From contig CAVTAV010000003.1 of assembly GCA_963732795.1 (NCBI GenBank), forward strand, positions 210,384 through 274,383: a stretch of DNA of 64,000 bases. Direction: 5' to 3'. The notes below the pieces were generated by a model that saw only the letters and a program-made list of their open reading frames with translations, was not told the origin of the DNA and made no database searches. Positions 30,139 through 38,474 of this stretch are shown piece by piece. Position numbers and translations under genes: made by a program. Position 1 is the first letter of the stretch. Each line of letters begins with the position of its first letter. The stretch comes from CAVTAV01 sp963732795 (GTDB lineage Bacteria; Pseudomonadota; Alphaproteobacteria; CAVTAV01).

Positions 30139-30959
30139 AGCCGGCGGATTTCGAGCTGTTGAGCGGCATGCTCCGGTCCCGGTCGGGCCTCGTGCTCTCG
30201 AAGGACAAGGTCTATCTCCTGGAAACGCGCCTGATGCCGGTCGCGCGCAAACGGGGCCTGGAGAACGTCGAGGCGCTGGTCGAGGAGGTGCGCACCAAGA
30301 AGGAAGAGCCCCTGTTCCGTGACATCACCGAGGCGATGACCACGAACGAGACCTTCTTCTACCGCGACAACAAGCCGTTCGACACCTTCCGCGACGACAT
30401 CCTGCCCCACCTCATTCAGGCCCGGGAGCAGCGCAAGACGATCCGTATCTGGTGCGCCGCCGCCTCGACGGGGCAGGAGCCTTATTCGCTCTGCATGATC
30501 CTGAAGGAAGCGGCCGCCAAGCTGAACGGCTGGCGCATCGAGATCATCGCGACCGATCTGTCGAGCGAGGTTTTGGAAAAGGCCAAGGTCGGGCTTTACT
30601 CCCAGTTCGAGGTCCAACGCGGCCTGCCGATCACCCATCTCGTCAAATACTTCAAGCAGGTCGGTGAGCTGTGGCAGATCGACGAATCGATCCGCTCCAT
30701 GGTGAGCTTCCGCGAGCTCAATCTGATGGACGATTTCTCGCGGCTCGGCATGTTCGACCTGATCATGTGCCGCAACGTGCTGATCTATTTCGACCAGGAG
30801 ACCAAGAACAGCGTGCTCGAAAGGGTCGCCCAGGTCATGCCGTCCGACGGCCGCCTGATCCTCGGCGCGGCGGAGACCGTGATCGGCGTCTCCGACAAGT
30901 TCAAGCCGGTCCCCAACCAACGCGGCGTCTACGCGCTGGCCCAGCCGACCAAGCACTAG
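30135..30959 (+). CDS. cheR: Chemotaxis methyltransferase CheR
   Basis: SAM-dependent receptor methyltransferase, 274 aa. The N-terminal helical domain (MKPADFELLSGMLRSRSGLV) is followed by MTTNETFFYRDNKPFD and the SAM site RIWCAAASTGQEPYSL. IIATDLSSEVLEKAK and FDLIMCRNVLIYFD follow, all conserved in CheR. The gene is intact and translationally coupled to cheB. It completes a cheA-W-Y-B-R operon; no receptor gene is in the window. Confidence 0.95.
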   Translation: MKPADFELLSGMLRSRSGLVLSKDKVYLLETRLMPVARKRGLENVEALVEEVRTKKEEPLFRDITEAMTTNETFFYRDNKPFDTFRDDILPHLIQAREQRKTIRIWCAAASTGQEPYSLCMILKEAAAKLNGWRIEIIATDLSSEVLEKAKVGLYSQFEVQRGLPITHLVKYFKQVGELWQIDESIRSMVSFRELNLMDDFSRLGMFDLIMCRNVLIYFDQETKNSVLERVAQVMPSDGRLILGAAETVIGVSDKFKPVPNQRGVYALAQPTKH

Positions 30960-31037
30960 CCGCCCCGCGGCTTGTCACCGCCGGGGCCGTGGGTTATTCG
31001 TCAATTCGCCGTTGAGTGCGTTGACCGGGGGACCCAT

Positions 31038-31940
31038 ATGAGCGTCATGGCCGAGGACATTGAGGATAGCGTCCGGACGATCGAGGCGGAGATCAACTAT
31101 CTTCTGCCGGGTCCCGAGATCAACCGCCGTTTCGTCAGCGCCGGGGTCGAGGTGAACACCGGCAGTTACGGTCCCTTCAAGGTCAAGATCCGCGATGGCC
31201 GGGCGATCAAGCGGCATTTCACGCTCGATACCCACGGCTTCGTGCTCGCCGACATCCCGAGCGCCGTGACGGACTTCTACGACAAGGATGAGGTGGATCG
31301 CCTCTATATGGACGAGGTTGCCGCCGGCGTGAAGACGCTGACCGGCGCGGATTTCGTCGTGCCGATGGGCTGGATGGTGCGCAATTCAGGCGATATCTCG
31401 AAATATCAGAATAAGCAGGAGGGGCCCTATACCCATGCCGGCGGCGTCCAGCCTCCGGCGGGCGAGGCCCATATCGACACCGAGCCGAGCCGCGCCGACC
31501 GCCAGGCCCGTGCCCTATACGAGAAGTTCCGGCCGGACGGCCCCGGCTACAAGCGCTTCATCTATTCGAGCTTCTGGCGCTGCTTCTCCGAGCCGCCCCA
31601 GGACTGCCCGCTCGCCGTCTGCGACCACCGCAGCGTCGGCGACGACGAGGGCGTGCCGAACGTGCTCTATATCGTCGACAAGATCCCGGAGGGCGACGAA
31701 ATGTTCGCCCCCATGCCCGACGCCGACCAGCCGGCCGCCGCAATCTTCCGTTACAATCCCGATCACCGCTGGTGGTACTTCTCCAACATGACCCGCGACG
31801 AGGCCATCCTGATCAAGTTCCACGATTCCGACCACACCGTCGCCTGGCGCACGCCCCACACGGCCTTCTGGGACATGAGCTTCCCGAACTCCAAAACCCG
31901 CGCCAGCATCGAATGCCGCTCGTTGGCGTTTTTCGAATAA
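31038..31940 (+). CDS. CmcJ/NvfI (AsaB)-like oxygenase family protein
   Basis: A 300-residue protein resembling the CmcJ/NvfI/AsaB group of Fe(II)/2-oxoglutarate-type hydroxylases and desaturases. Characteristic stretches are GGVQPPAGEAHIDTEPS (His and Asp of a metal-binding facial triad), SFWRCFSEPPQDCPLAVCD, HRWWYFSNMTRDEAILIKFHDS and VAWRTPHTAFWDM (distal His and Arg). Substrate cannot be predicted; characterised relatives act on secondary metabolites. It sits between cheR and a terminator shared with ctrA and is the only clearly metabolic gene in this signalling block. Confidence 0.7.
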   Translation: MSVMAEDIEDSVRTIEAEINYLLPGPEINRRFVSAGVEVNTGSYGPFKVKIRDGRAIKRHFTLDTHGFVLADIPSAVTDFYDKDEVDRLYMDEVAAGVKTLTGADFVVPMGWMVRNSGDISKYQNKQEGPYTHAGGVQPPAGEAHIDTEPSRADRQARALYEKFRPDGPGYKRFIYSSFWRCFSEPPQDCPLAVCDHRSVGDDEGVPNVLYIVDKIPEGDEMFAPMPDADQPAAAIFRYNPDHRWWYFSNMTRDEAILIKFHDSDHTVAWRTPHTAFWDMSFPNSKTRASIECRSLAFFE

Positions 31941-31951
31941 CGCATCTCACG

Positions 31952-32004
31952 TCATTCCCGCGAAAGCGGGAATCCAGGGGTCCCCGCCTTCGCGGGGACG
32001 ACGG
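31952..32004. repeat. REP-like palindromic element
   Basis: Two adjacent hairpins: CCCGCGAAAGCGGG (inside GTCATTCCCGCGAAAGCGGG) and GTCCCCGCCTTCGCGGGGAC. The opening GTCATTCCCGCGAAAGCGGGAATCC pattern is a common alphaproteobacterial intergenic palindrome. It lies just past the oxygenase gene and may also slow 3' decay of its mRNA. Confidence 0.55.
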
Positions 32005-32021
32005 CCCGCCAGATTAAAAGA

Positions 32022-32048
32022 AAAAGGCCATCCCGCGGGATGGCCTTT
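32022..32048. terminator. Bidirectional intrinsic terminator between the oxygenase gene and ctrA
   Basis: Perfect GGCCATCCC-GC-GGGATGGCC stem flanked by A-tract on the left and T-tract on the right, so it can end transcription from both convergent genes. It lies about 75 bp beyond the ctrA stop and 80 bp beyond the oxygenase stop. Confidence 0.75.
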
Positions 32049-32122
32049 CTGTTTCGTCCGCTCCGATCGGGGGGCTGGGGTTGCAGCCACCGGACCCCGC
32101 TTCAGGCGACGCTATCGAGGGC

Positions 32123-32842
32123 TCAGGCAGCCGCGCTTGATGCTTTCGGCTGGCTCTGGGTCTCTTCGACCGGGTCGCGCAAAACATAACCGCGGCCCCA
32201 GACGGTCTCGATATAGTTCTGACCGTTGGTCGCCGCGGCGAGCTTCTTGCGTAATTTGCAGATAAAAACGTCGATGATTTTGAGTTCCGGCTCGTCCATG
32301 CCCCCATAGAGATGGTTGAGGAACATTTCCTTGGTGAGGGTCGTGCCCTTGCGCAAGGAGAGGAGCTCCAGCATCCCGTATTCCTTGCCGGTGAGATGGA
32401 CCCGCTGCCCTTCGACCTCGACTGTCTTGGTGTCGAGATTGACGCTCAGCTTGCCGGTCCGGATCACCGATTGGGAATGACCCTTCGAGCGGCGGATGAT
32501 GGCGTGGATGCGCGCGACCAGCTCGTCCTTGTGGAACGGCTTGGTCAGATAATCGTCGGCGCCGAAGCCCAGCCCCTTCACTTTGTTGTCGAGCTGACTC
32601 ATGCCTGACAGGATCAGAGTGGGCGTGTCGACCTTGGAAAGACGAAGCTTCTTGAGAACGTCGTACCCGTGCATGTCGGGCAGGTTCAGATCAAGAATAA
32701 TGATGTCGTAATCATACAGCTTACCAAGATCCAGGCCTTCTTCACCGAGATCCGTACAATAGATATTGAAGCCTTCGGCAGCCAGCATGAGCTCGATGCT
32801 CTTGGCTGTCGCCGAATCGTCTTCAATCAACAGAACCCTCAT
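32123..32842 (-). CDS. ctrA: Cell-cycle master regulator CtrA
   Basis: OmpR-type response regulator, 239 aa. MRVLLIEDDSATAKSIELML, phosphoacceptor Asp51 (IILDLNLPDMHGYDVL), KPFHKDELVARIHAI, and the highly conserved DNA-binding part HLTGKEYGMLELLSLRKGTT with MFLNHLYGGMDEPELKIIDV identify CtrA. It ends in Ala-Ala (SSAAA), like CtrA proteins degraded by ClpXP. In the class it controls flagellar, chemotaxis and division genes. The gene is intact; chpT and sciP, its usual partners, are in the same window. Confidence 0.95.
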   Translation of the reverse strand: MRVLLIEDDSATAKSIELMLAAEGFNIYCTDLGEEGLDLGKLYDYDIIILDLNLPDMHGYDVLKKLRLSKVDTPTLILSGMSQLDNKVKGLGFGADDYLTKPFHKDELVARIHAIIRRSKGHSQSVIRTGKLSVNLDTKTVEVEGQRVHLTGKEYGMLELLSLRKGTTLTKEMFLNHLYGGMDEPELKIIDVFICKLRKKLAAATNGQNYIETVWGRGYVLRDPVEETQSQPKASSAAA

Positions 32843-33092
32843 TGGAAAGTTTCCCTCACGTTCACCAGGTACCGGCGGATTATAGGAAGCGCTTGGTTAA
32901 TGACCATTAATTTTTAGAAGGTATTTCGTTAATTTTCCGTGACCAAAGAAAAGTTTTATCGGGCGGGATTTACGCACGGCTTTACAGAACCTTAAGCGCT
33001 TTCGGTCACCATAGCGTCAAACGGCGCTGCGTCGAATCTAGTAGACATTCCAGAGGCTTCGCGTCAAGCCCTTTAGTGGTCCGAGTTCTGAA
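32843..33092. promoter_or_regulatory. Divergent ctrA / fliI regulatory region with TTAA palindrome
   Basis: About 250 bp of AT-rich DNA. An inverted repeat TTAAT-GACC-ATTAA at 32897-32910 places two TTAA half-sites six bases apart, close to the CtrA box TTAA-N7-TTAA, about 55 bp before the ctrA ATG. Further TTAA elements follow (GTTAATTTT at 32931-32939). Autoregulation of ctrA is the expected use; this is inference. The far end must hold the fliI promoter. Confidence 0.45.
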
Positions 33093-34440
33093 TTGGACGC
33101 CATCCTTTCCGAAATTTCCCGATTGCCGACCCGATTGCGCTTCGGCCGGGTCTCCGGTGTGCAGGGCCTCCTGATCGAGGCCACGGGAATCGACCGACTC
33201 TCCAGCGTCGGCGCGCGGGTGCGGATCGTCTCGCGCGACGGGGCGGATGTGCCGGCCGAAGTCGTCGGTTATCGGGGCGGACACGCGCTGCTGATGCCCT
33301 TTAAGTCTTTGGAAGGAATCGGGATCGGCTCCAAGACCTATATCGCGGAGGAAGATCCTTACGTTTATCCCTCCGCCGGATGGCTTGGCCGCGTGGTCAA
33401 CGCGATGGGTGACCCGATCGACGGCAAGGGGCCGATCCCGCGCGGGCCCGAAGCCTATGCCCTCCGCGAACACGCCGCCCATGGCTCATACCCGCCGCCG
33501 GGTCGGCGAGAAGCTCGATCTCGGTGTGAGGGCCCTAAATACGTTCCTCACGACCTGCAAGGGCCAGCGCATGGGCATCTTTTCCGGCTCCGGCGTCGGC
33601 AAGTCGATCCTGATGTCGATGCTGGCGCGGTTCACCGCCTCCGACGTCGCGGTGATCGGCCTGATCGGCGAGCGCGGCCGCGAGGTGCAGGAATTCATTC
33701 AGGATAGTTTGGGGCCGGAGGGCCTTGCCCGGAGCGTCGTGGTGGTCGCGACCTCGGACGAATCCGCCCTGATGCGCCGCCAGGCCGCCTATATGACCCT
33801 GACCGCCGCCGAATTCTTCCGCGATCAGGGCTGCTCTGTGCTTTGCGTGATGGACAGCGTGACTCGCTTCGCCATGGCCCAGCGCGAGATCGGTCTCTCG
33901 GGCGGCGAGCCGCCGGCCAGCAAAGGCTACACGCCGACCGTCTTCAGCGAATTGCCGAAGCTTCTCGAACGCGCCGGTCCGTCCAGCGGCGACGGTTCGA
34001 TCACCGGCTTCTTCACGGTCCTGGTCGAAGGCGACGATCACAACGAGCCGATCGCCGACGCCGTGCGCGGCATTCTGGACGGCCATATCGTGTTGGAGCG
34101 CCGGATCGCCGAGCGGGGGCGCTTCCCCGCGATCAATATTCTCCGCAGCGTCTCGCGGACCATGCCGAACTGCAACTCGCCCCAGGAGAACGAACTGGTC
34201 CAGGCGGCCCGCCGCCATCTCGCGAATTACGACTCCATGGAGGAGATGATCCGGCTCGGGGCCTACCGCAAAGGCTCCGACGCCGCGATCGACGAGGCGA
34301 TCCATTACCATCCCGCGCTCGAAGCCTTCCTGGCCCAGGACCGTAACGACCACACCACGCTCGAGGACGGCTATGCCCGGCTCGAAGCGATCCTAGCCAA
34401 TCGGCCGGCGCCCGAGGGCGGGTCTCAGGGTAGACGATGA
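33093..34440 (+). CDS. fliI: Flagellum-specific ATPase FliI, one frameshift
   Basis: ATPase of the flagellar type III export apparatus, 448 aa after repair. Walker A-like FSGSGVGKSILMSM; Walker B VLCVMDSVTRFAM; GYTPTVFSELPKLLERAG and the arginine-containing LVEGDDHNEPIADA are conserved. An insertion near 33480 separates AYALREHA from RRRVGEKLDLGVRALN. No ATG is found at the N-terminus; the TTG at 33093 (LDAILSEISRLPTRLRFG) is the best start. It overlaps fliJ by ATGA. Confidence 0.9.
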
Positions 34441-34853
34441 AGGGATTACCGAGCCTCGTCCGGCTCCATCGCTGGCAGCTCGAAGAGGAGCGCAAGATTT
34501 TGGCGCGGCTGCTTGCCGCCCGCCACGAGCTGGAAAGCCAGATAAAAACCGTCCGCAGCGGCGTTGCACGCGAGCGCAAGAACGCCACCGAAAATCTTGA
34601 ATGGTCTTTTGCCTTCCCGCCCTACGCCGATGCCGCGCAGTTCCGCGTGGAGCAGATCAACAAGAAGATCGACGAGCTCGACGGGAGCATCGGCGAGGCC
34701 GAGGAGCGGGTCTCGGCCGCCTTCAAGGAGCTCAAGAAATACGAAACCGCGCTCGAGAACCAGCTCGAACGCGAGCGCCTCGAGGCCGAGCGCAAAGAGC
34801 AGATCGTCCTCGACGAGATCGCCCTAAACGCCCACCGCCGCAAAGCCGGCTGA
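34437..34853 (+). CDS. fliJ: Flagellar export chaperone FliJ
   Basis: 138-residue, highly charged, almost wholly coiled-coil protein (LARLLAARHELESQIKTVRS; INKKIDELDGSIGEAEERVS; LENQLERERLEAERKEQ). This composition and the four-base overlap with fliI identify FliJ, the stalk-like partner of the export ATPase. Start MKGLPSLVRLHRWQLEEER. The gene is intact. Confidence 0.85.
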   Translation: MKGLPSLVRLHRWQLEEERKILARLLAARHELESQIKTVRSGVARERKNATENLEWSFAFPPYADAAQFRVEQINKKIDELDGSIGEAEERVSAAFKELKKYETALENQLERERLEAERKEQIVLDEIALNAHRRKAG

Positions 34854-34980
34854 TTCTATTTTCCTATAGAGAAACAAGGCGTTCGTGAGCTCCCGTTCCG
34901 CTCGTCTTTCCTTTGGGGAGAGGATGACAAGGAGGCGACGGTTCGCTACTTTTGGCGACACGCGAAGGGGAAGCTCGTTC

Positions 34981-35817
34981 ATGACTGTATGCAAAGAGAA
35001 TTGGGGGCGTTTTGCCGGCGCTGCTCTCGTGCTGTCGGCATTCGTGATGTCGTCGGCAGCGTCCGCCGAGACGTGGTCGGATTGGCGCTTCGACGCGGGC
35101 GTCGATCCCGCGACGAAGGCCTCGGCCGCAAAGGCTGAGGTCGTCATAAAGGGGACGAGTGATGCCGACCTCTATACCCTTGGCGTCTCCTGTACCGCCG
35201 GCAAAGTGGCCGTGTCGTTCCAATCGACCAGCCACCACTTCAAGACCGGTGCAACGGATGTGACCTGGAAGGCCGATCGAGGCAAGCAACACTCGAACGA
35301 GCCGTGGACGGTGCTCCAGGGCTCTGACAAGACCGTTTTTGCCGATGCCCCGCAGGAATTGATCAAGACGCTGATGCAGGGCTTCAAGCTCTTCTTTGGG
35401 GTCACGGATGAGGAAGGGAAGTCGCTCAATCTGGTCTTCCCGATTCCTGGCGCGAAGCAGTCCATCCTCTCGGCCCTATCGGAGTGCCAAGGGAAAAACG
35501 GCGTCGATTCCAAAGTCGTTCCGATCGAGCAGAACATAATGTATCTCCTCGTGCGGCCGGCCAAGCTCGACTACCCGGAGCGGGCCAAAAAGGAAGGCAA
35601 GGCCGGGACCGCAGATGTGTCCTATACGATCACGGCGGATGGCAAGACGGCCGATGCGAAGGTCGTCGCCGAAGATCCGGAAGGCTGGGGATTTGGCGAC
35701 GCGGCGCTCGATTGCGTCGAGAAGTGGCGCTACAAGCCGCAAGTCAAGGAAGGCAAGGAAGTCGCCCGCACCAACGTCCTGGCCCATCTCACCTTCACGC
35801 CCGACAAGCCGAAATAG
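34981..35817 (+). CDS. Secreted protein with TonB C-terminal-like domain
   Basis: 278-residue protein. A signal peptide (AGAALVLSAFVMSSAASA then ETW) is followed by an unrecognised beta-rich region with two Cys (GVSCTAG and SECQG). Residues about 190-275 have the TonB family pattern: LDYPERAKKEGKAGTADVSY, ITADGKTADAKVV, and ALDCVEKWRYKPQVKEGK. Unlike TonB it has a cleavable signal and no proline-rich spacer, so it is probably periplasmic, not an energy transducer. Start ATG 34981 is chosen because it gives the signal peptide. Confidence 0.6.
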   Translation: MTVCKENWGRFAGAALVLSAFVMSSAASAETWSDWRFDAGVDPATKASAAKAEVVIKGTSDADLYTLGVSCTAGKVAVSFQSTSHHFKTGATDVTWKADRGKQHSNEPWTVLQGSDKTVFADAPQELIKTLMQGFKLFFGVTDEEGKSLNLVFPIPGAKQSILSALSECQGKNGVDSKVVPIEQNIMYLLVRPAKLDYPERAKKEGKAGTADVSYTITADGKTADAKVVAEDPEGWGFGDAALDCVEKWRYKPQVKEGKEVARTNVLAHLTFTPDKPK

Positions 35818-35839
35818 GCCGCACCACGGTTCGACGGAC

Positions 35840-37687
35840 TTAAACCCGTTCCGGATGCGGCCGCGCCTCGAAGGCGCGGTGGGCCATGTCGGCGCGGAGG
35901 GAGACCGGGAACTGGCGGCCGGCGTGGAACATGACTTCGCCGTCGAAGCCGCTGGTTTCGAGCGCCGTCTTGAACAGGCCGGCGATATCCTGGCGGATCG
36001 TCTGAGACAGCGGCTGATGGCTGCGCACGACCAGGTCGAAACGCTTGGTGTGGACGAGGCCGTCGAGCTGCAATTCGCCGAGGCTGCGGTGGTCGAGCTC
36101 GATCACGAAGCGGGTGCCTTGATCGCTCCGGCTTTGCTCGCCGTCGCCGCCATGGCCCGCTTCGTCCGGCGCGTCGTAGGGCCGGCGGATGAACCAGGCG
36201 ACGGGCTGAATGCCCGAGCCGTCATGGATGGGCAGCACGAAAGGCCGCCATTCCGAGCCGCCACCACCATGGGCGGCGCGAGAAAGGCTCGAGAACTGGT
36301 CGCCGAGCTGGGTCAAGGCAGCGGGCGTGAGGCCTTGTTGGATTTGGTCCGCGACGACCTGGCCGAGCCAGCCCTTCACATCGCCAAAGCGGAGCGCCGC
36401 CAGCAGGAACAACAGGCTTCCCGCCGGCGTTGGTGGAGGACTGGCCGCTAGGGCCGGGGCGACGACATGGCCCTGCATGGCAGGCGGCGGATTGAACTCG
36501 GCGACCTTGAGCGCCTGCTTGAGGTCGCTCCAATCGCGCGTCAAATCGGTCACCGCAAGGCCTGCGTCGTCAAAAGGCGGACGCCGGGTTGGAACCGGCG
36601 GCTGCGGCGAGCGGACTTCGGAAACCTGGATCGTCACCTTGGTGCCTGCCGGGAGCTTCGGACCTTGCGTCACGCGGACGAGGCCGAAGGGTGTCTGAAG
36701 AAGGTCGGACTCCGTCGGCGCGGCTTGGGTGGCCGGTGGCGTGCTCACCGGCTGGGGCGCGGTCGCGGCGCGCGCTACGACAGTCGCCTGAACTGTCGTC
36801 CCGATCTTCGGTGGCGGTGCGGACGGGGCCGCGGCGGATGACGGCGCGCGCTGCAGCAATGAAGACAGGGGAGGGAGCTTCGATGCGGCTACGGGCTCCG
36901 CAGACGCAGGCCGTGGCGCCGGCTCGGGGCTTTGTTCCACTGAGACGATCGTGAGCTTGAGCTTCGTTCCTGCTTTCAATGCGACTCCCGCCGTGGCAGT
37001 GGCCGGCTCGACCTCGAGAACCTGACCGATATGGCTCGGCTTTGCGGCGGGGGCGGTCGTCGGCACGGCCACGGTTTCCGGGGCGTCGGGCTTGGCGACC
37101 GGCGGTAACGTCTTGGCTTGCGGCGCTACCGGAATTTCGGCGGCCGGCTCTTCGGCAACGGTCGTCTGGGGCAGGGCCGGCTTGAGCGGCGTCGGCGGTG
37201 TTGGAGCCGCCTCGGCCGGGGCCGGGTTGCCGTGGATGTCGGCCAAGGTCAGCAGGACCGGACGTGGCGGATGGACATGGACGCCGTTCATGGCCACGAC
37301 CGCCGCCTCGATATCCTCGCCGACATTGACGACCTGCAAGAGGATGCTGGTCTTGGCCGCAAGCGGCCCGAGCGTCAGCGATGTCTTGAGATCGACCACG
37401 AACACGCCTCGCGCGGAATCCATCACCAGCCGCCCGTCGGCCATCTGCCCGATGATCGTCACCGCAAAACGCTGACCGGCTTGCAGATGGGTCAGCGTGC
37501 TCGACAGAATGACGGCCGGGTCGCTATGGGCGGGACCGGATGTCGGCGCTTCCGGCTCTTGCGATGCCGGTTGGGTGGGTGCGTTTTGATCGTGGCGAGT
37601 GTCCGTCGATGCGCCGCCGCGGCTCACACGGCCCGAATCCGCTGTCGGATTGCGGGCGGTGCCGGTGGTGGCGCTGACGTCGCTCAT
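35840..37687 (-). CDS. FliK-like flagellar protein (hook-length control C-terminal domain)
   Basis: 615-residue protein. The N-terminal half is low-complexity Pro/Ala/Thr (APTPPTPLKPALPQTTVAEE). A short folded part (LQAGQRFAVTIIGQMADGRL) follows residue 70. The C-terminal 120 residues hold the FliK-like pattern: RFVIELDHRSLGELQLDGL, then RFDLVVRSHQPLSQTIRQDI and ETSGFDGEVMFH. It ends 2 bp before flhG and faces the TonB-like gene. A separate fliK lies at 50788-52451, so this may be a paralogue or a distinct flagellar export protein. The gene is intact. Confidence 0.6.
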   Translation of the reverse strand: MSDVSATTGTARNPTADSGRVSRGGASTDTRHDQNAPTQPASQEPEAPTSGPAHSDPAVILSSTLTHLQAGQRFAVTIIGQMADGRLVMDSARGVFVVDLKTSLTLGPLAAKTSILLQVVNVGEDIEAAVVAMNGVHVHPPRPVLLTLADIHGNPAPAEAAPTPPTPLKPALPQTTVAEEPAAEIPVAPQAKTLPPVAKPDAPETVAVPTTAPAAKPSHIGQVLEVEPATATAGVALKAGTKLKLTIVSVEQSPEPAPRPASAEPVAASKLPPLSSLLQRAPSSAAAPSAPPPKIGTTVQATVVARAATAPQPVSTPPATQAAPTESDLLQTPFGLVRVTQGPKLPAGTKVTIQVSEVRSPQPPVPTRRPPFDDAGLAVTDLTRDWSDLKQALKVAEFNPPPAMQGHVVAPALAASPPPTPAGSLLFLLAALRFGDVKGWLGQVVADQIQQGLTPAALTQLGDQFSSLSRAAHGGGGSEWRPFVLPIHDGSGIQPVAWFIRRPYDAPDEAGHGGDGEQSRSDQGTRFVIELDHRSLGELQLDGLVHTKRFDLVVRSHQPLSQTIRQDIAGLFKTALETSGFDGEVMFHAGRQFPVSLRADMAHRAFEARPHPERV

Positions 37688-37688
37688 C

Positions 37689-38474
37689 TCACGGCCTCAA
37701 GGCCTTGGCGATGGCCTCGACGTCGCTGGCGGCGTTCGAGACGGGATGACGCGTGAGGAGCGGGGCCTGATGGCGGATCGCGTCGGGCACCTTGGTGTCG
37801 CGGCGGATGATGCCGGCGAGCTTCGGCGTCATATGGAGGAAGCCCTCGCAGGCGCGCTTCAAGGTGTCGTAGGTCCGCTGTCCCTGGGCGCGGCTTTGGG
37901 CCATGTTGACCACGATGCGGATGTCGGCGCGCGGATTCTTGGCGATCATCAGCTTGATGAAGGCATAGGCGTCTGTCAGCGCGGTCGGCTCGTCGGTGAT
38001 GACGACGAGGAGGACGCCGTTGTGCCGCGCAAGGGTGGTCACGCCGGTGTCCACGCCCGCGCCGAGATCGAGGATAACGCAATCATAATGCTGGCCGACG
38101 CCGATCAGGTTGCGCTGCATTTCCTCGAGCGCCGATTGGCTCAGTCGGGCCAGAGCGCCGCTGCCCGAACGCCCGCCGATCAGATCGAAGCCCGCTTCCT
38201 CGACCGGCAGGATCGCTTCGAACAGGGTGATCTTGCCGCTCACCACCGTCGCCAGGTCGCGCTCCGGCATCAGGCCGAGCTGGACATCGACATTCGCGAG
38301 GCCCAGGTCGCCGTCGAACAACAAGACGCGCTTGCCGGCTTTCGCCATCGCGTGGGACAGGCTGATGGCGAACCATGTCTTACCCACTCCGCCCTTGCCC
38401 GATGCGACCGTCACGATATTGCGGCCCAGCGCATGGACCGTCGCTTGGGGTCGGAGTTTTGCCGTCGTATTCAT
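37689..38474 (-). CDS. flhG: Flagellar number regulator FlhG (MinD-like ATPase)
   Basis: MinD/ParA family ATPase, about 261 aa, starting MNTTAKLRPQATVHALGRN. Deviant Walker A VASGKGGVGKTWFA, switch LLFDGDLGLANVDVQLGLMP and VILDLGAGVD are typical of FlhG/YlxH. It works with FlhF to set flagellar number and position. The ATG at 38474 overlaps the real flhF stop (TGA at 38471-38473). In the raw sequence the gene is fused in frame to flhF, but that is caused by an extra base at 38555. Confidence 0.88.
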   Translation of the reverse strand: MNTTAKLRPQATVHALGRNIVTVASGKGGVGKTWFAISLSHAMAKAGKRVLLFDGDLGLANVDVQLGLMPERDLATVVSGKITLFEAILPVEEAGFDLIGGRSGSGALARLSQSALEEMQRNLIGVGQHYDCVILDLGAGVDTGVTTLARHNGVLLVVITDEPTALTDAYAFIKLMIAKNPRADIRIVVNMAQSRAQGQRTYDTLKRACEGFLHMTPKLAGIIRRDTKVPDAIRHQAPLLTRHPVSNAASDVEAIAKALRP

